Shown here piece by piece: positions 1 to 8,536 of a stretch of 64,000 bases of DNA. A model generated the notes under the pieces. That model did no database searches. It worked only from the letters and a program-made list of their open reading frames with translations, and was not told the DNA's origin. Source of the stretch: Deltaproteobacteria bacterium (lineage in GTDB: Bacteria > Myxococcota_A > UBA9160 > SZUA-336); contig JAJDAJ010000070.1 in the NCBI GenBank assembly GCA_029261925.1, positions 1-64,000 on the forward strand, written 5' to 3'. A program made the translations under genes and the position numbers. Within the stretch, counting starts at the first letter, position 1, and every line of letters begins with the position of its first letter.

Positions 1-384
1 CCGGGCCTGAAGACGGCGAAGCTGCAGCGCATCCAGGTGATCAAGGGCTGGGTCGGACCGGACGGCGCGTTCCACCAGGCGATCCACGACGTGGCCGGCG
101 GCGTCGATCCGGCGGCGACCGTGGACCTCGAGACCTGCGAGGTCTCGGGGCCGGGCCACGACAGCCTCTGCGCCGTCTGGACCGATCCCGACTTCGACCC
201 GGGACGCGCCGCGTTCTACTACGCGCGCGTCCTCGAGAACCCTGCGTGCCGCTGGAACGCCCACCACTGCGCCGCGCTGCCCGCCGATACGCGGCCGGCC
301 CCGTGCAGCGACCCCGAGGTGCCGCGCGTCACGCAGGAGCGCGCCTGGACCTCGCCGATCTGGTACACGCCCCCGGCCACGTGA
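1..384 (+). CDS. DUF3604 domain protein, C-terminal fragment
   Basis: The reading frame is open from the first base, so the gene starts outside the window and only about 127 C-terminal residues are seen. The tail reads KLQRIQVIKGW near the edge, then YYARVLENPACRW and ERAWTSPIWYTP close to the end. These are the usual closing motifs of DUF3604 proteins, large and often secreted proteins related to PHP/metal-dependent hydrolases whose substrate is unknown. The stop codon overlaps the GTG of the next gene by 4 nt (GTGA), which points to translational coupling. The family call is good; the function is unknown. Confidence 0.8.
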   Translation, partial: PGLKTAKLQRIQVIKGWVGPDGAFHQAIHDVAGGVDPAATVDLETCEVSGPGHDSLCAVWTDPDFDPGRAAFYYARVLENPACRWNAHHCAALPADTRPAPCSDPEVPRVTQERAWTSPIWYTPPAT

Positions 385-1883
385 GCGGCGGACGCCTCGA
401 CCGGGTCGGGCGCGCGGCGCCCTCGCGCGTCTCGAAGGCCGACTTCGAGCAGCGCGAGGCCTCGCTGCGCCTCGGCCTGCTCGAGGCGCAGCAGGAGCTG
501 CGCGAGCGGCCGTTCGGCGCCCTGGTGCTGGTGTGCGGGGACGACCGGCCCGGCTGCGAGGCCTGGGTCGACCGCATGCACGAGTGGCTCGACGCGCGGC
601 GCCTCGAGCTGCACGCCTTCCCGATCGACGATCCGGACCGCGAGCGCATGCCCGGCTTCTGGCGCTACTGGTGCGCGGTCCCCGCCCACGGGACCGTGAC
701 CGTGCACCTGACGGCGTGGCCGATGGCCGCGATCGCCGACCGTCTGGCGGGGCGCATCGACCCCGACGGCTTCATGCGGCGGCTCGCGCGGATCGAGGCG
801 CTGGAGCGCAGCCTGCTCGACGATGGCACGACGCTGGTCAAGCTGTGGATCCACCAGCCCCACGAGGAGCTCGACAGACGCTTGAAGAAAGCGCGCAAGA
901 AGCCAGACAAGATCTGGGATGTCGAGGAGCTGGACTACCGCATCTTCCGCCGCTGGGACGACGGCGTGCCCCTGGTCGAGCAGCTGCTCGAGGCCACCGG
1001 GGCGCCCCGCGCCCCCTGGCACGTGATCGATGGCCGCGACGATGAGGCCCGGGACCTCGAGGCCGGGGGCATCGTGCTGCGGGCGCTGCAGGCGCGGCTG
1101 CGCCCCGCCCCGATCCCGGCGCGCGCCGCGAGACCCGCCGCCCTGCCGCCGCACCCCGGCCCCGGACCCGGACTCGCGGAGCTCGAGCGCGGGGAGCCGG
1201 TCCGTGTCCCGGCGGCGGAGTACCGCGAGCGTCGCGACGCGCTGCAGGCCGGGATCGCACGGCTGTCGCGCGCGGCGCGTGCGGCGGGCACCGCCAGCCT
1301 GGTGCTGCTCGAGGGCCCCGACGCCGCGGGCAAGGGCGGCGCGATCCGCCGCCTGATCCGCGCCATGGCGGCGCGCGACTACCGCGTGGTGCCGATCGCC
1401 GCGCCCGACGAGCGCGAGCGCGCCCACCACTGGCTCTGGCGCTTCTGGACCCGTCTGCCCGGGCCCGGGAGGATGCTGATCCTGGACCGGAGCTGGTACG
1501 GGCGCGTGCTCGTCGAGCGCGTCGAGGGCTTCGCCGACGAGCCGGCCTGGCGCCGCGCGTACGGCGAGATCAACGAGCTCGAGGCGCAGCTGGTCGAGCA
1601 GGGCATGCCGCTGTGCAAGCTCTGGCTGCACATCGATCCGCCCGAGCAGCTGCGGCGCTTCCTCGCGCGCGAGGCCACGGCCCACAAGCGCCACAAGATC
1701 ACCGACGAGGATCACCGCAACCGCGCGCGCTGGCCGGACTACCGGCGCGCCGCCGACGAGATGTTCGCCCGCACCAGCACGGCCGCGGCGCCCTGGACGC
1801 TGGTTGACGCCCGCGACAAGCGGCATGCGCGGCTGCGCGTGCTCGAGACGGTGCACGACGCGCTGGAGGCCGCCGTTGGCTGA
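381..1883 (+). CDS. pap: polyphosphate:AMP phosphotransferase (two-domain PPK2)
   Basis: A 500-residue protein with two PPK2-type P-loop domains. The C-terminal domain carries Walker A GPDAAGKGG near residue 312 and the Walker B/catalytic segment LDRSWYGR near 369, followed by the lid-like KRHKITDEDH segment. The N-terminal domain has CGDDRPGCE where a P-loop should be and lacks the GK, as in characterised two-domain PPK2 enzymes where the C-terminal half is catalytic. The family transfers phosphate from polyphosphate to AMP to make ADP in the cytoplasm. GTG at 381 is chosen because it overlaps the upstream stop (GTGA), gives the family's usual length, and precedes a normal N-terminus (VSKADFEQREASL). 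Confidence 0.9.
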   Translation: MSGGRLDRVGRAAPSRVSKADFEQREASLRLGLLEAQQELRERPFGALVLVCGDDRPGCEAWVDRMHEWLDARRLELHAFPIDDPDRERMPGFWRYWCAVPAHGTVTVHLTAWPMAAIADRLAGRIDPDGFMRRLARIEALERSLLDDGTTLVKLWIHQPHEELDRRLKKARKKPDKIWDVEELDYRIFRRWDDGVPLVEQLLEATGAPRAPWHVIDGRDDEARDLEAGGIVLRALQARLRPAPIPARAARPAALPPHPGPGPGLAELERGEPVRVPAAEYRERRDALQAGIARLSRAARAAGTASLVLLEGPDAAGKGGAIRRLIRAMAARDYRVVPIAAPDERERAHHWLWRFWTRLPGPGRMLILDRSWYGRVLVERVEGFADEPAWRRAYGEINELEAQLVEQGMPLCKLWLHIDPPEQLRRFLAREATAHKRHKITDEDHRNRARWPDYRRAADEMFARTSTAAAPWTLVDARDKRHARLRVLETVHDALEAAVG

Positions 1884-2286
1884 GCGCGCGCTGCCCCGTC
1901 CGACGCCCGAGACGGCCCACTTCTGGGAGGGCACCCTGGCCGGGGAGCTGCGCCTGCAGCGCTGCGCGGGCTGCGGCAGCTTCCGGCTGCCGCCGCGCCC
2001 GCTGTGCGGCCGCTGCGGGGCCGACGTCGCGGAGATCGTGGTCGCGAGCGGCCGCGCGCGCCTGCACAGCTACGTGATCAGCCACCTGCCGGCGCCGGGC
2101 TTCGAGCCGCCGCACGTGATCGCGATCGTCGAGCTGGCCGAGGGCCCGCGACTGCTCTCGAACCTGATCGACGTGGCCCCCGATCCCGCCGCGCTGCCGC
2201 TCGACCTGCCGCTCGAGCTGGTCCTCGAGCGCGTCGCCGAGGGCATCGCGCTGCCGCTGTTCCGCCCCGCGGGACCCGGCGCTTGA
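1876..2286 (+). CDS. OB-fold DUF35 / zinc-ribbon protein
   Basis: A protein of about 136 residues with an N-terminal rubredoxin-like zinc ribbon (CAGCGSF then CGRCGAD) followed by a DUF35 OB-fold with the typical SYVISHLPAPGF and HVIAIVELAEGP strands. DUF35 proteins act as partners of thiolase/KS-fold enzymes acting on acyl-CoA. The start is taken as TTG 1876, which overlaps the pap stop by 8 nt and gives the normal HFWEG start region. The stop overlaps the TTG of the following thiolase (TTGA), so the two are almost certainly co-translated and probably form a complex. Confidence 0.85.
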   Translation: MAERALPRPTPETAHFWEGTLAGELRLQRCAGCGSFRLPPRPLCGRCGADVAEIVVASGRARLHSYVISHLPAPGFEPPHVIAIVELAEGPRLLSNLIDVAPDPAALPLDLPLELVLERVAEGIALPLFRPAGPGA

Positions 2287-3434
2287 GCGCGCCGCGCGCC
2301 GCGATCGCGGGCGCTGCCGAGAGCGCACGCCTGGGCAAGGTGCCGGAGCTCTCCGCGCTCGGCCTGGCAATCGACGCCTCGCGGCGCGCGCTCGACGACG
2401 CCGGGCTGCGCCCCGCCGACATCGACGGCGTGGCCACGGCCGGCCTGACGCCCTACCAGCCGACCGCGCTGGCGCACGCGCTGGGCATCACCCCGGGCTG
2501 GGTCGACGCCACCATGATGGGCGGCTGCTCGTCGCTGATGCACGTGCGTCACGCCGCCGCGGCGATCGCCGCGGGCCAGTGCAGCTGCGTGCTGGTCGCG
2601 CACGGCGAGTCCGGGCGCTCGCGCATCGGCGCGCCGGGCTACCGCCCCACGCCCGACAGCCCGCAGGGACAGTTCGAGCTGCCCTTCGGGACGGCCGGGC
2701 CGATGACCCTGCTGAGCCTGGGCGCGCTGCGCTTCATGCACGAGACCGGGACGACCCGCGAGCAGCTCGCGGCGGTGGCGGTGGCGCAGCGTGGCTGGGC
2801 GCAGCGCAACCCGCGCGCCCTGCGACGCGAGCCGCTCGACGTGGCCGGCGCGCTCGCGGAGCGTCCCGTGGCCTGGCCGTTCACGCGCCCCATGTGCTGC
2901 GTGGTGACCGACGGCGGCGGCGCGCTGATCGTCACCTCGGCCGCGCGCGCGCGCGACCTGCCGCGCCCGCCCGTGTACCTGCTCGGCAGCGGCGAGGCGA
3001 CCGGGGTACCGCTGCTGCTCGAGATGCCCGACCTGACCACGTCGGAGGCCTTCCGGGCCGCCGGCGCCGCGGCGTTCGGCGATGCCGGCCTGCGGCCCGC
3101 CGACATGGACCACGCGATGCTCTACGACGCGCTGGCGCACCTGCCGCTGTACGCGCTCGAGGATCTGGGGTTCGTGGGCCGGGGCGAGGCCGGCGCCTTC
3201 GTGGCCGAGGGCCACACCGGACCCGGTGGCTCCCTGCCGCTGAACACCAGCGGCGGGGGCCTGAGCTACACGCACACCGGGATGTACGGGATGTTCGCCA
3301 TCCAGGAGAGCGTGCGGCAGCTGCGCGGCGAGGCGGCGGCCCAGGTCCCGGGCGTGCGCACCTCGGTCGCGCACGGCATCGGCGGGATGTTCCAGGCGGC
3401 CGCGACCCTGGTCCTGGGCCGCGAGGCCGCCTGA
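2283..3434 (+). CDS. thiolase family protein (DUF35 partner)
   Basis: A 383-residue thiolase-fold protein of the SCP-x/lipid-transfer-protein type. Motifs seen: N-terminal AAIAGAAES strand, GGCSSLMHV with a candidate nucleophile Cys near residue 82, NTSGGGLSYTHTG, and VAHGIGGMF in place of the classical C-terminal Cys motif. The enzyme is expected to act on acyl-CoA together with the DUF35 protein just upstream; condensing, thiolytic and retro-aldol activities all occur in this group and cannot be separated here. TTG 2283 is the chosen start (4-nt TTGA overlap). Its stop directly abuts the stop of the convergent gene. Confidence 0.85.
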   Translation: MSAPRAAIAGAAESARLGKVPELSALGLAIDASRRALDDAGLRPADIDGVATAGLTPYQPTALAHALGITPGWVDATMMGGCSSLMHVRHAAAAIAAGQCSCVLVAHGESGRSRIGAPGYRPTPDSPQGQFELPFGTAGPMTLLSLGALRFMHETGTTREQLAAVAVAQRGWAQRNPRALRREPLDVAGALAERPVAWPFTRPMCCVVTDGGGALIVTSAARARDLPRPPVYLLGSGEATGVPLLLEMPDLTTSEAFRAAGAAAFGDAGLRPADMDHAMLYDALAHLPLYALEDLGFVGRGEAGAFVAEGHTGPGGSLPLNTSGGGLSYTHTGMYGMFAIQESVRQLRGEAAAQVPGVRTSVAHGIGGMFQAAATLVLGREAA

Positions 3435-3803
3435 TCAGTCCACGGGCTGGTTGAGCTCCACCATGTTCCCGGCCGGGTCGTGCAGGAAGCACTGACGGGC
3501 ACCGGTCGGCAGCTCCATGGCCTCGCTGACCTCGATGCCCTTGCTCTTGAGCTCGTCGCGCGCGGCGTCGATGTCGCGCACCCGCAGGGCGAAGTGCGGT
3601 CCGAACTGCGGCCGGTCGGGGACCTTGTGGTCGGCCATCTCGATCAGGTGGACCTCCTGGCCGCCACAGCGCAGCCAGTAGCCCGGCACGCCGAAGTCGG
3701 GGCGCGGCAGGACCTCGAGCCCGAGCGCGTCGACGTAGAAGCGCATGGTCTGCTCGGCATCGTGAACGTTGATCGAAACGTGGTGAACGCCGGCGTGCTC
3801 CAC
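3435..3803 (-). CDS. VOC (glyoxalase/bleomycin-resistance fold) protein
   Basis: A 122-residue single-domain vicinal-oxygen-chelate protein: HHVSINVHDAEQTMRFY start, metal-ligand type positions in EVHLIEM and GNMVELNQ, and FLHDPAGN, the usual closing motif. Members include glyoxalases, epimerases and resistance proteins; the substrate cannot be told. A strong ribosome site (GAGGAGG) sits about 8 nt before the ATG. Transcribed alone, convergent with the thiolase operon. Confidence 0.85.
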   Translation of the reverse strand: MEHAGVHHVSINVHDAEQTMRFYVDALGLEVLPRPDFGVPGYWLRCGGQEVHLIEMADHKVPDRPQFGPHFALRVRDIDAARDELKSKGIEVSEAMELPTGARQCFLHDPAGNMVELNQPVD

Positions 3804-3859
3804 GGAATCCTCCTCGGCTGCGGAGCGTCCAGTCTATCGCAGCGCCGCCCGCGACGGGT

Positions 3860-3886
3860 GGGGCGCGGCCGCGAGCCCCTGTTTTT
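3860..3886 (+). terminator. Rho-independent-like terminator
   Basis: GGGGC and GCCCC arms enclose a GC-palindromic core, followed by TGTTTTT, one of very few T runs in this GC-rich window. It would stop plus-strand transcription before the secreted beta-helix gene at 3932, for example read-through from the thiolase operon running antisense to the VOC gene. No folding energy was calculated. Confidence 0.5.
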
Positions 3887-3931
3887 CGACCGACGCGGCG
3901 CATTTGTCAGCCGGACCTTCGCAGGGACATA

Positions 3932-5167
3932 ATGGCTGCACGGAGGGAGCAGGTCCTGGGAAGAGCGGTCCTGACTGTGGTTCTTGTGCTGGGCTTCGCG
4001 GCGTCGCCGCGTGCGGGCGACGGCGTGCTGGAGATCAACCAGGCATGCGCGCTGAGCCCCGACGGATGCTTCATCGGGGACGCCGGCGGGTTCCCGGTCA
4101 CCATCCCGGCGCCGGGCAGCTATCGCCTCACCGGGAACCTGGACGTCCGCGGGCAGGCCGGCGCGGAGAACGTCACGGCGATCGAGATCGTCGCGGACAA
4201 CGCCCACATAGATCTGGCCGGGTTCGAGATCCGCGGTCCCACGGTCTGTACGGGCTCGTCGGGTGACATCAGCTGCGTGCAGACCGGAACGGGGTCGGGC
4301 GTACTTCAGCCCAACGGAACGTCGGGGGCCGTCGTTCGCAACGGTGCGATCGAGGGCATGGGACGCCACGGGATTCGCCTGTGGAGCTCCGGGCGGGTCG
4401 AAGGGATCCTGGCGCGGGGCAACGGAGACGTGGGGATCGTCGCCCTCGATGGAAGTATCGTGGCGGGAAACACGGTCCGGCGCAGCGGAACCCGGGGCAT
4501 CGTGACCTCGGGCGGCTCTCTCGTCACGGCGAACGCCGTCCGGAACAACCCCTGGGGAATCTCCATGGATCCGACCGATGCCTTCTCGCACAACGTGCTG
4601 TCGCAGAATCCCGTGCGGGTGACGGTGGGGTTCGACGCCGGAGGGAACGTCTGCGACGGCGCGACGGGCTGCAACGACGAGAAGAGGGTTTTCGTCACGA
4701 ACCAGGTCAGCATGGGCAACCTGACGAGCATCGGCGGCCTCCTGGGCGGCGACACGATGTGCACCAACGCGGCGAACGCCGCGGGTCTCTCGGGCACGTA
4801 CCTGGCCTGGATCTCGACCAGCACGGAGAGTCCGGCAGCCCGTTTCACCCGATCGACCGTGCCCTATGTCCGCACCGATGGCGTGGTCGTCGCGAACAGC
4901 TACGCCGACCTGACGTCAGGGTGCCCTTCCTGCCTGCGAGCACCCATCAACGTGAACGAGTTCGGCGCCACGATCGGCGCTCCCTTCGGCACCTGGACCG
5001 GGACAGCGGTCTCCGGAACCGGGTCCTTCTGGCACTGCAACAGCTGGCAGAACGGCTCCGGGCCGAACGGACAGAGCGGCAACGCGAACTCGACCGGCGT
5101 AGCCTGGACTGCCGAGGACACACCGAACTGCGATCAGTCGCTTCGCGTCTACTGCTTCGAGCAGTAG
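3932..5167 (+). CDS. secreted beta-helix protein with DUF1554-like C-terminus
   Basis: A 411-residue exported protein. Residues 1-30 form a signal peptide (basic start, long VLTVVLVLGFAAS core, cut after SPRAG). Then comes LEINQAC, a short linker, and FPVTIPAPGSYRLTGNLDV, followed by repeats typical of a right-handed parallel beta-helix (residues about 70-240). The last 170 residues (FVTNQVSMGNL, MCTNAANAAGLSGTYLAW, VYCFEQ) match the DUF1554/lectin-like domain known from Leptospira lipoproteins. Probably a surface carbohydrate-binding or adhesive protein. A paralog of the N-terminal part lies at 10985-12118. A near-consensus TTGTCA-18-CATAAT overlaps the ATG, so the exact start could lie slightly downstream. 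Confidence 0.8.
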   Translation: MAARREQVLGRAVLTVVLVLGFAASPRAGDGVLEINQACALSPDGCFIGDAGGFPVTIPAPGSYRLTGNLDVRGQAGAENVTAIEIVADNAHIDLAGFEIRGPTVCTGSSGDISCVQTGTGSGVLQPNGTSGAVVRNGAIEGMGRHGIRLWSSGRVEGILARGNGDVGIVALDGSIVAGNTVRRSGTRGIVTSGGSLVTANAVRNNPWGISMDPTDAFSHNVLSQNPVRVTVGFDAGGNVCDGATGCNDEKRVFVTNQVSMGNLTSIGGLLGGDTMCTNAANAAGLSGTYLAWISTSTESPAARFTRSTVPYVRTDGVVVANSYADLTSGCPSCLRAPINVNEFGATIGAPFGTWTGTAVSGTGSFWHCNSWQNGSGPNGQSGNANSTGVAWTAEDTPNCDQSLRVYCFEQ

Positions 5168-5196
5168 GCGCCGGCGGCCAGCGACCGGGTCCCGCC

Positions 5197-6645
5197 GTGC
5201 CCTCGCCCGATCCCACCCCGGTCAGCGAGTCGCGGATCGCCCGCTGGGACCTCGAGGCGGACGTGGCCATCGTGGGGTACGGCTGCGCGGGCGCCTGCGC
5301 CGCGATCGAGGCGGCCGACGCCGGGGCTGCGGTGCTCGTCCTGGAGCGCGCGGGCGGCGGCGGGGGCACCTCGGCGAGCTCGGGTGGCCTGATCTACCTG
5401 GGCGGGGGCACGCCGCTGCAGACCGCGTGCGGCTTCGAGGACGACCCCGAGCAGATGTACGGCTACCTGATGGCCGCCTGCGGGCCCGCTCCGGACCCCG
5501 CCCTGGTGCGGCCGTTCTGCGAGCACAGCGTGGAGCACTACGGGTGGCTCGAGGCGCAGGGCCTGAAGTTCAAGCCGTCGTTCTTCGCGGGGGGGCACGA
5601 GCCCCCCGGCGACGACAGCCTGACCTTCTCGGGCAGCGAGAACGTGCACCCGTTCCGGGAGCTGGCCCGACCGGCCCCGCGCGGCCACTGCGCCAGCGTG
5701 GTCGGGCCGAAGGGCGGCGTGCTCATGCGCACGCTGCTCGGGGCCGCCGAGCGGCGCGGCGTGCAGCTGCAGAGCGGCGCGCGGACGGACCGCCTGGTGC
5801 GCGCCGCGGACGGCCGCGTGGTCGGCGTGGTGGCGCGCCTCGACGGCGACGACGTCTGCGTGCGCGCGCGCCGCGGCGTGGTGCTCAGCGCCGGCGGCTT
5901 CATCTGGAACGACGCCATGCTCGCACGCTACGCGCCGCGCCTGCTGCGCACCGAGTTCAAGATCGGCACCGAGAACGACGACGGCAGCGGGATCCGCATG
6001 GGAGCGGCCGCGGGGGCCGCCACGCTGCGGATGGAGGCCGGCGACATCACCCTGCCGATCTTCCCGCCGCTCTCGCTCAAGCAGGGGCTGTACGTGAACC
6101 GCGCCGGCCAGCGCTTCCTGAACGAGGATGCCTACATGGGGCGGGCCGGCGAGTTCGCGCTGCTGTACCAGGACGGCCAGGTCTGGATGATCGTGGACGA
6201 CGCGTGCTTCGAGCGGCCCGAGCACGTGCCCGTGGAGATCGCCGCCGTGGGCGAGACGGTGGCGGAGCTCGAGCGCGAGCTCGGCTTCGCCACGGACTCG
6301 CTGCAGGCGACCGTGGCCTTCTACAACCGCCACGCCGCGCGCGGCGAGGATCCGCTGTTCCACAAGCAGCCCGACCACCTGCGCCCGCTGGACCGACCTC
6401 CCTTCGCGGCGCTGGACCTGCGCCCCGAGCACCTGCCCTACGCGATCTTCACGCTCGGCGGCCTGCACATCGACGCCGACGGCGCGGTGCTCACGCCCGC
6501 AGGCGAGCGCGTGCCCGGCCTGTACGCGGCCGGACGGACGACCTCGGGCATCGCCAAGCAGGGCTACTCCAGCGGGATCTCGCTGGGCGACGGCAGCTTC
6601 TTCGGCCGCCGCGCGGGGCGCGCCGCGGCGCGCCTCAGTACATGA
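5197..6645 (+). CDS. FAD-dependent oxidoreductase, ketosteroid-dehydrogenase/fumarate-reductase type
   Basis: About 482 residues. An N-terminal dinucleotide fold (VAIVGYGCAGACAA, then VLVLER) binds FAD. SASSGGLIYLGGG, VVLSAGGF and a C-terminal GLYAAGRTTSGIAKQGYS / SGISLGDGS block match the FAD_binding_2 group that includes 3-ketosteroid dehydrogenases and fumarate-reductase-like enzymes. GYSSGISLGDG occupies the place of the steroid-dehydrogenase active-site Tyr/Gly segment, so a steroid or related enone substrate is plausible but unproven. GTG 5197 is the only good start before the fold. The 3' end overlaps the convergent SDR gene by 11 bp. Confidence 0.8.
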   Translation: MPSPDPTPVSESRIARWDLEADVAIVGYGCAGACAAIEAADAGAAVLVLERAGGGGGTSASSGGLIYLGGGTPLQTACGFEDDPEQMYGYLMAACGPAPDPALVRPFCEHSVEHYGWLEAQGLKFKPSFFAGGHEPPGDDSLTFSGSENVHPFRELARPAPRGHCASVVGPKGGVLMRTLLGAAERRGVQLQSGARTDRLVRAADGRVVGVVARLDGDDVCVRARRGVVLSAGGFIWNDAMLARYAPRLLRTEFKIGTENDDGSGIRMGAAAGAATLRMEAGDITLPIFPPLSLKQGLYVNRAGQRFLNEDAYMGRAGEFALLYQDGQVWMIVDDACFERPEHVPVEIAAVGETVAELERELGFATDSLQATVAFYNRHAARGEDPLFHKQPDHLRPLDRPPFAALDLRPEHLPYAIFTLGGLHIDADGAVLTPAGERVPGLYAAGRTTSGIAKQGYSSGISLGDGSFFGRRAGRAAARLST

Positions 6646-7420
6646 CCTGACCGCCGTTCACGTCGAGCGTCTGGCCGGTCACCACGCACGACAGATCCGA
6701 GGCGAAGAAGAGCACCGCGCCCGCGATCTCGTCGGGCTCGGGGATGCGTCCGATCGGGATGTTCGCCGCGATCTCGGCGTAGACCTCGTCGTGGGTCTTG
6801 CCGTGCGCCCCGGCCCGGCGCGCGATGTACGCCTGGACCGACTCGCCCCAGATGTAGCCGGGCAGGACGGCATTGACGCGGATCTGGTCGCGCCCCAGCT
6901 CGCGCGCCAGCCCCTGGGTGGCGGCGTTGAGCGCCGACTTCGATGCCGCGTAGGACGAGAAGCCCAGGTTCACGACGCGGCTGCTCATGGTGCTGATCAT
7001 CACGATCGAGCCGCCGCCGCTCTCGCGCATCCGCGGCACCACCGCCTGGGTCACGCGCAGCGTGCCCAGGAGGTTGACCTCGAGCACGCCGCGCCAGTCC
7101 TCGAGGTCGTCGTCGGCGAACGGCCGCAGCGTGCCCGGATGGAAGGCGTTGTTGACCAGCACGTCCACGCGCCCGTGCTCGGCCACGGCGCGCTCGACCA
7201 GCGCGCGGCACTGCGCCGGGTCGGTCAGATCCGTGGGCACGCAGGTGGCGCGCCGGCCGAGCGCGCGGACCTCGCCGGCCACCTCCTCGAGACGCGCGGC
7301 CGAGCGCGCCGCCAGCACCACGTCGGCACCGCTGGCGGCGAGTCGCAGCGCGATCGAGCGGCCCATGCCCGGACCGATGCCCGAGACGATCGCGACCCTG
7401 TCCTGGAGCAGCATGGGCAC
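6635..7420 (-). CDS. short-chain dehydrogenase/reductase (SDR)
   Basis: A 261-residue classical SDR. The cofactor loop is SGIGPGMGR (residues 13-21), with NNA at 90-92, the catalytic triad Ser near 143, Tyr157 and Lys161 (YAASK), and the usual C-terminal VTGQTLDVNGG. Asp64 in VPTDLTD suits adenine binding; the residues after the second strand (AARSAARLEE) favour NADP(H). The substrate is unknown. Another in-frame ATG two codons in (MLLQD) is possible as start. Confidence 0.88.
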   Translation of the reverse strand: MPMLLQDRVAIVSGIGPGMGRSIALRLAASGADVVLAARSAARLEEVAGEVRALGRRATCVPTDLTDPAQCRALVERAVAEHGRVDVLVNNAFHPGTLRPFADDDLEDWRGVLEVNLLGTLRVTQAVVPRMRESGGGSIVMISTMSSRVVNLGFSSYAASKSALNAATQGLARELGRDQIRVNAVLPGYIWGESVQAYIARRAGAHGKTHDEVYAEIAANIPIGRIPEPDEIAGAVLFFASDLSCVVTGQTLDVNGGQVMY

Positions 7421-7463
7421 AGCATGCCACGGGCGCGGCGCGCAGGTCGGGACAGCGGAGCTG

Positions 7464-7469
7464 TATGAT
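7464..7469 (+). promoter_or_regulatory. putative -10 box (TATGAT)
   Basis: TATGAT stands alone in GC-rich DNA between divergent genes. Transcription from it would begin near 7476 and give a leader of about 115 nt for the cyclase at 7591. A GTG sits 6 nt after the box but its frame only shadows the cyclase gene. No clear -35 is visible. Confidence 0.35.
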
Positions 7470-7590
7470 CGCGCCGTGAGTCGCGAGCCGCCCTGCCCCG
7501 GCGGCCGCTGGACCGCGGAGCATCCCGCGACGGCCAGGCCAGACGCCGGGGAGGACGGGCCACCGGAGCTCGTGCGACACAGGAGACACG

Positions 7591-8520
7591 ATGGCAGTGA
7601 CGTCCGCGCGGATGGAGGAGATCTTCGAGAAGGTCAAGAGCTGGGGGCGCTGGGGCAGCGACGACGAGGCCGGCGCGCTCAACCTGCTGACCCCCGAGCG
7701 GCGCCGCGCCGCCGCGGCGCTCGTGCGCAGCGGCGAGGCGGTGGGCTGCTCGCGCGAGCTGCCCGTCGAGCCCAGCGTCGAGAATCCGCACCCGGCCCTG
7801 CACATGATGGTGCAGGCCGGCGACGACTGCGTGGTGCCGGGCGTCGGGCTCGAGACCACGCTGGACTTCGTCGGGATCGCCTTTCACGGCATGGCCAGCT
7901 CCCACATCGACGCGCTCTGCCACCTGCTGGTCAAGGGCGTCATGTACAACGGCCGCCCGGCGAGCGACGTGAAGAGCACGGGCGCGCGCAGCAACGACAT
8001 CAGCGTGGCGCGCGAGGGGATCGCGGGCCGCGGCGTGCTGCTCGACGTGCCGCGCGCGCTGGGCGTGCCCTGGCTCGAGCCGGGCACCGCCATCTCGCCC
8101 GACGACCTGGAGCGCGCCGAGGCGGTGCAGGACGTGCGCGTGGAGGCCGGCGACATCCTGCTGGTGGCGACCGGCCGGGACGCGCGCCGCGCGGAGCACG
8201 GCCCCTGGAGCCCGATGGAGGAGGGCCTCGCGGGCCTGCACCCCGAGTGCATCCCCTGGCTGCGCGAGCGCGACATCTCGGTGCTGGGCAGCGACTCGGT
8301 CTCGGATCCGCTGCCCGGAGACGGCGTCGACGGCTGGCCCATGCCCATCCACCAGTGCTGCCTGGTCTCGATGGGCGTGCACCTGCTCGACAACCTCGAC
8401 CTGTCGAGGCTCGGCGCCGCCTGCGCGCGCGAGCAGCGCGGGTCGTTCCTGTTCGTGGTCTCGCCGCTGGTCGTGGTCGGCGGTACGGGATCACCGGTCA
8501 ACCCGGTGGCGATCCTCTGA
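7591..8520 (+). CDS. cyclase family protein (kynurenine-formamidase fold)
   Basis: A 309-residue metal-dependent hydrolase of the cyclase superfamily (PF04199). The family signature is FHGMASSHIDALCH, giving His99, His105, Asp107 and His111 as zinc/manganese ligands. N-terminal WGSDDEAGALNLLTPE and GDILLVATGR are also characteristic. Relatives hydrolyse N-formylkynurenine, isatin or polyketide-type lactones/amides; the substrate here is unknown. AGGAGA ends 5 nt before the ATG and fixes the start. Confidence 0.85.
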   Translation: MAVTSARMEEIFEKVKSWGRWGSDDEAGALNLLTPERRRAAAALVRSGEAVGCSRELPVEPSVENPHPALHMMVQAGDDCVVPGVGLETTLDFVGIAFHGMASSHIDALCHLLVKGVMYNGRPASDVKSTGARSNDISVAREGIAGRGVLLDVPRALGVPWLEPGTAISPDDLERAEAVQDVRVEAGDILLVATGRDARRAEHGPWSPMEEGLAGLHPECIPWLRERDISVLGSDSVSDPLPGDGVDGWPMPIHQCCLVSMGVHLLDNLDLSRLGAACAREQRGSFLFVVSPLVVVGGTGSPVNPVAIL

Positions 8521-8536
8521 GCACAGCCCACCCGAT

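Noticed and set aside
7476-7590. Leaderless gene beginning at GTG 7476 after TATGAT
   Set aside because: Its frame overlaps the cyclase gene throughout with shadow-type composition; the cyclase has its own strong ribosome site at 7591.
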